From Streptomyces sp. GS7 (lineage in GTDB: Bacteria; Actinomycetota; Actinomycetes; Streptomycetales; Streptomycetaceae), in NCBI RefSeq assembly GCF_009834125.1, contig NZ_CP047146.1:2907501-2971500 (forward strand): 64,000 bases of DNA. Reading direction: 5' to 3'. Below are positions 56,669-64,000 of this stretch, piece by piece; position 1 is the first letter of the stretch; each line of letters begins with the position of its first letter. Position numbers and translations under genes: made by a program. The notes beneath the pieces were generated by a model, which was not told where the DNA came from, searched no databases, and saw nothing but the letters and a program-made list of their open reading frames with translations.

Positions 56669-56992
56669 GTGGCTCTTCCGCCCCTTACCCCTGAACAGCG
56701 CGCTGCCGCGCTCGAAAAGGCCGCCGCGGCTCGCCGGGAGCGCGCCGAGGTCAAGAATCGGCTCAAGCACTCCGGTGCCTCCCTCCATGAGGTCATCAAG
56801 CAGGGTCAGGAGAACGACGTCATCGGCAAGATGAAGGTCTCCGCCCTGCTGGAGTCCCTGCCCGGCGTCGGCAAGGTCCGCGCCAAGCAGATCATGGAGC
56901 GGCTCGGCATCTCCGAGAGCCGCCGTGTACGCGGCCTCGGCTCCAACCAGATCGCATCTCTGGAGCGCGAGTTCGGCAGCCCCGCTTCCTGA
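56669..56992 (+). CDS. mihF: Actinobacterial integration host factor (sIHF/mIHF)
   Basis: A 107-residue nucleoid-associated protein unrelated to enterobacterial IHF. A long basic N-terminal helix ([27 protein letters not shown]) is followed by a helix-two-turns-helix DNA-binding core ([24 protein letters not shown], then [19 protein letters not shown]). In Streptomyces it influences sporulation, supercoiling and antibiotic production. GTG 56669 follows GAGGTGACG. It precedes gmk and rpoZ, the usual order. Confidence 0.95.
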   Translation: MALPPLTPEQRAAALEKAAAARRERAEVKNRLKHSGASLHEVIKQGQENDVIGKMKVSALLESLPGVGKVRAKQIMERLGISESRRVRGLGSNQIASLEREFGSPAS

Positions 56993-57029
56993 TTTTCCGG
57001 CACCGCCCGGAAGCTGGAATAATCGCTGC

Positions 57030-57650
57030 ATGAGTTCTGCAGTCTCCCGGGGGATGGCCCCCGTCCCCCCGGCCAGACAACCGCGGCTGACCGTGCTCTC
57101 CGGCCCCTCGGGGGTCGGCAAGAGCACGGTCGTCGCGCATATGCGCAAGGTCCACCCCGAGGTCTGGCTCTCGGTTTCGGCCACCACCCGCAAACCGCGC
57201 CCCGGGGAGCGCCACGGCGTCCAGTATTTCTTCGTCGACAACGAGGAATTCGACAAGCTGGTCGCCAATGGCGAGCTGCTGGAATGGGCCGAATTCGCGG
57301 GCAACCGCTACGGCACCCCCCGCAAGGCGGTGCTGGACCGGCTGGAGTCCGGGGAGCCCGTCCTGCTGGAGATCGACCTGCAGGGCGCCCGCCAGGTCCG
57401 CGAGTCCATGGCCGATGCCCACCTGGTCTTCCTGGCCCCGCCGAGCTGGGAGGAGCTGGTGCGCCGGCTCACCGGCCGCGGCACCGAGGCGCCCGAGGTC
57501 ATCGAGCGCCGGCTGGAGGCCGCCAGGATCGAGCTGGCTGCGGAGAAGGAGTTCGATGTGACCCTTGTCAACACCTCCGTCGAGGACGTCAGCCGTGAGC
57601 TGCTAGCCTTGATGCTGCGTCGATCTGGGGACCGGGACGCCAGCAGCTGA
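57030..57650 (+). CDS. gmk: Guanylate kinase
   Basis: A 206-residue kinase phosphorylating GMP. The P-loop is [12 protein letters not shown]-binding residues lie in [22 protein letters not shown] and [14 protein letters not shown], and [14 protein letters not shown] follows. I used ATG 57030; another ATG at 57054 would shorten the unconserved N-terminus by eight residues, and the open frame before 57030 lies in mihF. With rpoZ and rel it belongs to the guanine nucleotide/ppGpp network, and GMK is a ppGpp target in several bacteria. Confidence 0.95.
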   Translation: MSSAVSRGMAPVPPARQPRLTVLSGPSGVGKSTVVAHMRKVHPEVWLSVSATTRKPRPGERHGVQYFFVDNEEFDKLVANGELLEWAEFAGNRYGTPRKAVLDRLESGEPVLLEIDLQGARQVRESMADAHLVFLAPPSWEELVRRLTGRGTEAPEVIERRLEAARIELAAEKEFDVTLVNTSVEDVSRELLALMLRRSGDRDASS

Positions 57651-57744
57651 CCCGACTCCGATCCCGGCGCCGCGGATTTTCCGTTTCAGCATTCTCAGCG
57701 TGTCCACGCTGCCACCTGCTTCATCCCCTTTCGGAAGGTAGAGA

Positions 57745-58020
57745 GTGTCCTCTTCCATCACCGCACCCGAGGGCATCATCAACCCGCCCATTGATGAGCT
57801 TCTCGAGGCCACCGACTCGAAGTACAGCCTCGTGATCTACGCCGCCAAGCGCGCGCGCCAGATCAACGCGTACTACTCCCAGCTCGGCGAGGGCCTGCTG
57901 GAGTACGTCGGCCCGCTGGTCGACACGCACGTCCACGAGAAGCCGCTGTCGATCGCGCTCCGCGAGATCAACGCGGGTCTGCTGACCTCCGAGTCCGTCG
58001 AGGGCCCGGCCACCCAGTAA
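57745..58020 (+). CDS. rpoZ: RNA polymerase omega subunit
   Basis: A 91-residue small RNA polymerase subunit that helps assemble beta-prime. The core [35 protein letters not shown] is conserved; the C-terminal part is longer than in E. coli, as in other actinobacteria. GTG 57745 follows GGAAGG at some distance. A hairpin follows 23 bases after the stop. Confidence 0.95.
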   Translation: MSSSITAPEGIINPPIDELLEATDSKYSLVIYAAKRARQINAYYSQLGEGLLEYVGPLVDTHVHEKPLSIALREINAGLLTSESVEGPATQ

Positions 58021-58043
58021 GCGGTGGCGCAGATTCCTCATCG

Positions 58044-58072
58044 AGGGCCCGGCAGAGCGTCTGCCGGGCCCT
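58044..58072 (+). terminator. Terminator after rpoZ
   Basis: A perfect 13-bp stem (AGGGCCCGGCAGA and complement) with a three-base GCG loop. Confidence 0.82.
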
Positions 58073-58139
58073 TGGTGTGTCATTAGGACATACGGTGCGC
58101 GTCATGCGTTCGGACCGAGGCTCGGGGAGCGGCGAAGCG

Positions 58140-59375
58140 ATGGAGAAGCGGGAGCGGGAGCGGCCGAGGGTCGTCCTGGGGGTCAGCGGTGGGATCGCCG
58201 CGTACAAGGCGTGCGAGCTGCTGCGGCAGTTCACCGAGTCCGGCCACGACGTACGGGTCGTGCCGACGGCCGCGTCGCTGCACTTCATCGGCGAGGCCAC
58301 CTGGGCCGCGCTCTCCGGCAACCCGGCCTCCGCGGAGGTCTGGGAGTCCGTCCACGAGGTCCCGCACGTCCGCATCGGGCAGCGCGCCGACCTCGTGGTG
58401 GTCGCCCCGGCCACCGCCGACATGCTCGCCAAGGCCGCCCACGGCATCGCCGACGACCTGCTGACCAACACCCTCCTCACCGCCCGCTGCCCGGTGGTCT
58501 TCGCGCCCGCGATGCACACCGAGATGTGGGAGAACCCGGCCACCCAGGAGAACGTCGCCACGCTGCGGCGACGCGGCGCGATCGTCATCGAGCCCGCGGT
58601 CGGCCGGCTGACCGGCGTCGACACCGGCAAGGGCCGGTTCCCCGACCCCGTCGAGATCTTCCAGCTCTGTCGCCAGGTGCTGGCCCGCGGCGCCCAGGGC
58701 CTCCCGCAGGACCTCGCCGGCCGCCATGTCGTGGTCAGCGCGGGCGGCACCCGGGAGCCGCTGGACCCCGTGCGCTACCTGGGCAACCGCTCTTCCGGCA
58801 AGCAGGGCTACGCGCTCGCCCGTACGGCCGCGGCCCGCGGTGCGCGGGTCACCCTCGTCGCGGGCAACACCGAACTGCCCGATCCGGCCGGCGTCGACGT
58901 GATCCACATCGGCACCGCCGGGCAGCTGCGCGAGTCCGTGCTGAAGGCCGCGGCGGACGCCGACGCGGTGGTGATGGCCGCCGCCGTCGCGGACTTCCGG
59001 CCCGCCGTCTACGCCCCCGGCAAGATCAAGAAGCGGGAGGGCCAGGAGCCGGAACCCGTCACCCTGGTACGGAATCCGGACATCCTCGCCGAGCTCTCCG
59101 CCGACCGGGCCCGCCCCGGCCAGCTGGTCGTCGGCTTCGCCGCGGAGACCGACGACGTCCTGGCCAACGGCCGCGCCAAGCTCGCCCGCAAGGGCTGCGA
59201 TCTGCTCGTCGTCAACGAGGTCGGCGAGCACAAGGCGTTCGGCTCGGCCGAGAACGAGGCCGTGATCCTGGCCACGGACGGCACCGAGACGCCCGTCCCG
59301 TACGGCCCGAAGGAAGCCCTCGCCGACACCCTCTGGGACCTGGTCGCCCCCCGGATGGCGGGCCCCGGCCGCTGA
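58140..59375 (+). CDS. coaBC: Bifunctional phosphopantothenoylcysteine decarboxylase/phosphopantothenate-cysteine ligase
   Basis: A 411-residue two-domain coenzyme A biosynthesis enzyme. The N-terminal CoaC flavoprotein half has GVSGGIAAYKACELLR and PAMHTEMWENPATQ, where actinobacteria carry His in place of the Asn of the PxMNxxMW motif. The C-terminal CoaB half has SAGGTREPLDPVRYLGNRSSGKQGYALA and AAAVADFRP. I chose ATG 58140 because it gives MEKRERERPRVVLGVSGG, close to the family start; in-frame starts at 58104 and 58095 would add up to 15 residues. Confidence 0.94.
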   Translation: MEKRERERPRVVLGVSGGIAAYKACELLRQFTESGHDVRVVPTAASLHFIGEATWAALSGNPASAEVWESVHEVPHVRIGQRADLVVVAPATADMLAKAAHGIADDLLTNTLLTARCPVVFAPAMHTEMWENPATQENVATLRRRGAIVIEPAVGRLTGVDTGKGRFPDPVEIFQLCRQVLARGAQGLPQDLAGRHVVVSAGGTREPLDPVRYLGNRSSGKQGYALARTAAARGARVTLVAGNTELPDPAGVDVIHIGTAGQLRESVLKAAADADAVVMAAAVADFRPAVYAPGKIKKREGQEPEPVTLVRNPDILAELSADRARPGQLVVGFAAETDDVLANGRAKLARKGCDLLVVNEVGEHKAFGSAENEAVILATDGTETPVPYGPKEALADTLWDLVAPRMAGPGR

Positions 59376-59658
59376 CCCGGGGGAGCCGTAGGGGGCGCGC
59401 CACCGCCCTGGAGGGGTCCCCCCTAATTACTCCCACCGGCCCCGCAAAATTCGGCATGTCCTCTTGACCCGACCGATTCTCGAGGTGATCGTCACTACCG
59501 TGTGGCGTGGTGTCCCAGGTCACGGGGGTTCCATAAATCGAGACTGCGTGCCCGTGCGCCACATACGACCCGTAAACTGGCAGTGGATTCGGCCGAGCGC
59601 AGCTCTCGGCCCTTCCGCCAATGATCAGCCAGCAGCCGCTGCAACCCCAGGGAGCGAT
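59376..59658 (+). other. Intergenic region before metK
   Basis: 283 bases separate coaBC and metK. A possible -10 TAAACT lies near 59573 without a convincing -35, and TTGACC lies at 59464. I looked for SAM riboswitch-like helices and found none I could support. The open frame starting at 59464 is not conserved-looking and was rejected as an N-terminal extension. Confidence 0.4.
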
Positions 59659-60867
<1,209 letters not shown>

Positions 60868-60893
60868 GCCTCCGCGCCGCCAGGGCTCGTGAC

Positions 60894-60930
60894 CGACGGC
60901 CCCGAACCACATGGTGGTTCGGGGCCGTCG
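60894..60930 (+). terminator. Terminator after metK
   Basis: A perfect 17-bp stem (CGACGGCCCCGAACCAC and complement) with a three-base loop, 26 bases after the metK stop. Confidence 0.88.
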
Positions 60931-60981
60931 GCGATCCACAGCCTCCGCCCGCTGTCGGACCCGTCTGCTAAGACTGATGCT

Positions 60982-63111
60982 GTGAGCAGGGAGAACGGAC
61001 GGACGGAGCCGGGTGGGGGGGAGCAGCTGGCCCTTATCCGCGAGGCGGTGCGGGAGACGAAGGGAGAGCGGGCCAGGCCGCGGACGTGGCGGGGGGCCGA
61101 GCTGGCGGCCGGGTTGCCGGTGGCCCGGGTGCTGGTCGACAAGGGGCTGGTGCATCTCGACCGGTTCTTCGACTATGCGGTGCCGGCCGCGATGGACGCC
61201 GAGGCGCAGCCCGGGGTGCGGGTGCGGGTGCGGTTCGGGGCGGGGGAGAAGGGCGGCCGCAGGGAGGGCGGCAAGCTCGTCAGCGGGTTCATCGTGGAGC
61301 GGGTGGCGGAGAGTGGGTTCCGGGGGGTGCTGGCGCCGATCGCGCAGGTGCTGTCGCCGGAGCGGGTGCTGACACCGCAGTTGCTGGCGCTGTGCCGGTC
61401 GGTCGCGGACCGCTATGCCGGGTCGCTGGCGGATGTGGTGCAGCTGGCGGTGCCGCCCCGCCGGGCACGGGCCGAGGCGAAGCCGTCCGCTGCGCCGCTG
61501 CCGCCCAACGAACCGCCGGAGCCCGGGAGTTGGACGCGATACGGCGCCGGTGCCGGGTTCCTGGCGGCGCTTGCGCGGGGGGACGCGCCGCGGGCGGTGT
61601 GGACGGCGCTGCCGGGGGCGACCTGGCCGCAGGAGCTGGCGCGGGCCGCCGCCGCGGCGCTGGCCGGCGGGCGCGGGGCGCTGGTGGTGGTGCCGGACGG
61701 GCGGGCCGCGGCCCGGGTGGACGCGGCACTGGAGGAGTTGATCGGAGCGGGCCGCCATGTGCTGCTGACCGCGGATACCGGGCCCGAGGAGCGGTATCGG
61801 CGGTGGCTGGCGGTCAGCCGGGGGTCGGTCCGCGCGGTGGTCGGGACGCGGGCGGCGATGTTCGCGCCGGTCGCCGATCCCGGGCTGGTCGCCCTGTGGG
61901 ACGACGGGGACGCGAGCCACAGCGATCCGCACGCTCCCCAGCCGCATGCCCGGGAGGTGCTGATCCAGCGGTCGGTGAGCGAGCGGGCCGGGTTTCTGCT
62001 GGGCGGGCTGAGCTGCACGGTCGAGGCGGCGCAGCTGGTGGAGACGGGCTGGGCCCGGCCGCTGACCGCCGACCGCGAGCAGGTGCGCGCCGCGGCTCCG
62101 CTGGTGCGTACGGTCGGCGACGGCGACGAGGCCAGGGACGCGGCGGCGCGGGCCGCCCGGCTGCCGACGATGGCGTGGCAGGTGGTCCGCGAGGGACTGA
62201 AGCAGGGGCCGGTGCTGGTGCAGGTGCCGCGGCGCGGCTATGCGCCCCGGCTGGCGTGCGAGCGGTGCCGGACCCCCGCCCGCTGCCGGGCGTGCGCCGG
62301 TCCCCTGGAGGCGCGTGCGGCCGGCGAGCTGGGCTGTGCCTGGTGCGGCCGGGAGGAGCCGGACTGGCACTGCGCCGAGTGCGGAGGGGCCCGGCTGCGG
62401 GCGCAGATCGTGGGCGCACGGCGTACGGCCGAGGAGCTGGGCCGGGCGTTCCCCGCGGTGCCGGTGCGCACGTCGGGGCGGGACCATGTGCTGGCGTCGG
62501 TGCCGGGGGTGCCCGCGCTGGTGGTGAGCACGCCGGGGGCCGAGCCGGTGGCCGAGGGCTCGGGGTATGCCGCCGCACTGCTGCTGGACGGCTGGGCGCT
62601 GCTGGGCCGGCCGGATCTCCGGGCGGGGGAGGAGGCGTTGCGCCGCTGGCTGGGGGCCGCCGCGCTGGTCCGGGGACAGGCCGAGGGCGGCACGGTCGCG
62701 GTGATCGCGGAGCCGACGCTGCGGCCGGTTCAGGCGCTGGTGCGCTGGGATCCGGTCGGCCATGCGGTCCGCGAGCTGGCCGAGCGGGCGGAGCTGGGGT
62801 TCCCGCCGGTGTCGCGGATGGCGTCGGTGGCGGGCCGCGCCGAGGACGTCGCCGGTCTGCTGCGGTCGGCCGAACTCCCCGCGGGGGCCGAGGTGTTGGG
62901 CCCCGTGCCGCTCCCGGTGCCGGATCCCGGGCGCCCCCGGGGGCCGGGGGATCCGCCGCCCGGCGAGGCGTGGGAGCGGGCGCTCGTGCGGGTCCGGCCG
63001 GGCCAGGGGACGGCGCTGGCCGCGGCGCTGAAGGCCGCCCGCGCGGCGCGCCTGGTCAAGCGGGAGGGCGAGCCGGTGCGGGTGCGGATCGATCCGCCCG
63101 ATCTCGGGTGA
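60982..63111 (+). CDS. priA: Primosomal protein PriA-like, helicase-deficient
   Basis: A 709-residue PriA homologue. The N-terminal 3'-DNA-binding domain (LVHLDRFFDYAVPAAM, GVRVRVRFGAG, GFIVERV) and the zinc-binding region with paired cysteines (CERCRTPARCRAC, GCAWCGREEPDWHCAEC) are intact. The helicase part is degenerate: at the Walker A position TALPGATWPQ replaces GxGKT, and at Walker B LWDDGDAS replaces DEEH. This is the known actinobacterial form, probably without helicase activity. GTG 60982 lies a few bases after a TAAGACT that could be a -10, suggesting a leaderless mRNA. Codon use is unusually rich in gcg/ggg, so overlapping frames look open. Confidence 0.9.
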   Translation: MSRENGRTEPGGGEQLALIREAVRETKGERARPRTWRGAELAAGLPVARVLVDKGLVHLDRFFDYAVPAAMDAEAQPGVRVRVRFGAGEKGGRREGGKLVSGFIVERVAESGFRGVLAPIAQVLSPERVLTPQLLALCRSVADRYAGSLADVVQLAVPPRRARAEAKPSAAPLPPNEPPEPGSWTRYGAGAGFLAALARGDAPRAVWTALPGATWPQELARAAAAALAGGRGALVVVPDGRAAARVDAALEELIGAGRHVLLTADTGPEERYRRWLAVSRGSVRAVVGTRAAMFAPVADPGLVALWDDGDASHSDPHAPQPHAREVLIQRSVSERAGFLLGGLSCTVEAAQLVETGWARPLTADREQVRAAAPLVRTVGDGDEARDAAARAARLPTMAWQVVREGLKQGPVLVQVPRRGYAPRLACERCRTPARCRACAGPLEARAAGELGCAWCGREEPDWHCAECGGARLRAQIVGARRTAEELGRAFPAVPVRTSGRDHVLASVPGVPALVVSTPGAEPVAEGSGYAAALLLDGWALLGRPDLRAGEEALRRWLGAAALVRGQAEGGTVAVIAEPTLRPVQALVRWDPVGHAVRELAERAELGFPPVSRMASVAGRAEDVAGLLRSAELPAGAEVLGPVPLPVPDPGRPRGPGDPPPGEAWERALVRVRPGQGTALAAALKAARAARLVKREGEPVRVRIDPPDLG

Positions 63112-63133
63112 GGCGGGTGCCCGCGAACGGTGC

Positions 63134-63170
63134 CGCCCCGGGACCGAAGTCGGCAGGCGGTCCCGGGGCG
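63134..63170 (+). terminator. Terminator after priA
   Basis: Perfect 13-base arms (CGCCCCGGGACCG and complement) around an 11-base loop, 23 bases after priA. It lies between convergent genes. Confidence 0.7.
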
Positions 63171-63221
63171 TTGGCAAGCGTCGTTCGCCGAGCGTGCGGA
63201 GCGTGCCGGGCCGGTCGGGCG

Positions 63222-64000
<779 letters not shown>

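Noticed and set aside
59376..59658. SAM-sensing riboswitch before metK
   Set aside because: I could not find the conserved helices of a known SAM riboswitch class. A covariance-model search would settle it.
60952..60974. RecA-NDp promoter for priA called as a feature
   Set aside because: Three of nine bases of the upstream block and the last -10 base differ from the consensus, so it is mentioned only as a weak resemblance.

Overview
The window is a very GC-rich actinobacterial chromosome segment. Gene content, the frequent GTG/TTG starts, four-base stop/start overlaps, BldD, sIHF (mihF) and a bifunctional Rel all point to Streptomyces or a close relative. From memory, the order matches the conserved core block that runs from the pgsA region down to metK/priA in Streptomyces coelicolor. 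No tRNA, rRNA, insertion sequence, prophage or CRISPR array was seen.

Layout. 1-2758 (minus): a cut-off membrane protein gene and an EF-G-like GTPase with degenerate G motifs. 3035-6393: a phosphatidylinositol/PI-mannoside-type lipid operon (pgsA, acyltransferase, pimA) and a LemA-like protein. 6567-8902: vitamin B6 synthase (pdxS, pdxT) and yebC. 8966-11416: ruvC-ruvA-ruvB behind a damage-type (RecA-NDp/PafBC) promoter. 11464-15682: yajC-secD-secF and apt. 15855-21251: rel followed, with no visible terminator, by a three-gene kinase / EACC1-like / caspase cassette, the strongest candidate for an undescribed system. 21320-23622 (minus): DUF349 protein and membrane cyclophilin. 23783-28061: metallo-hydrolase, hisS, VKOR-family protein, and rarA behind a second RecA-NDp-type promoter. 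28099-29645: a DUF2470 protein divergent from rpsD across an iron box. 29672-31873 (minus): a STAND ATPase. 32044-37866: two small membrane proteins, alaS, ruvX, mltG. 37877-42111: shikimate genes aroE, aroC-aroK-aroB-aroQ. 42347-45492: P-loop kinase, degenerate M24 peptidase homologue, efp, nusB. 45675-46175 (minus): bldD with its own operator. 46352-56463: a complete UMP pathway operon (pyrR, pyrB, pyrC, PH-like membrane protein, carA, carB, pyrD, pyrF) behind a PyrR-binding leader. 56669-63111: mihF, gmk, rpoZ, coaBC, metK, priA. 63222-63770 (minus): a small helix-turn-helix protein.

Most of the window is housekeeping. The informative parts are its control elements (two RecA-NDp promoters, an iron box, a BldD operator over its own -10, a PyrR RNA site next to a ribosome binding site, many perfect hairpin terminators), the enzymes whose active sites have decayed (EF-G-like, M24, PriA), and the kinase-EACC1-caspase cassette that may be read from the rel promoter. 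No stretch longer than about 300 bases lacks a gene. Translation starts were chosen from ribosome binding sites, overlaps and remembered family starts, and no database search was possible.
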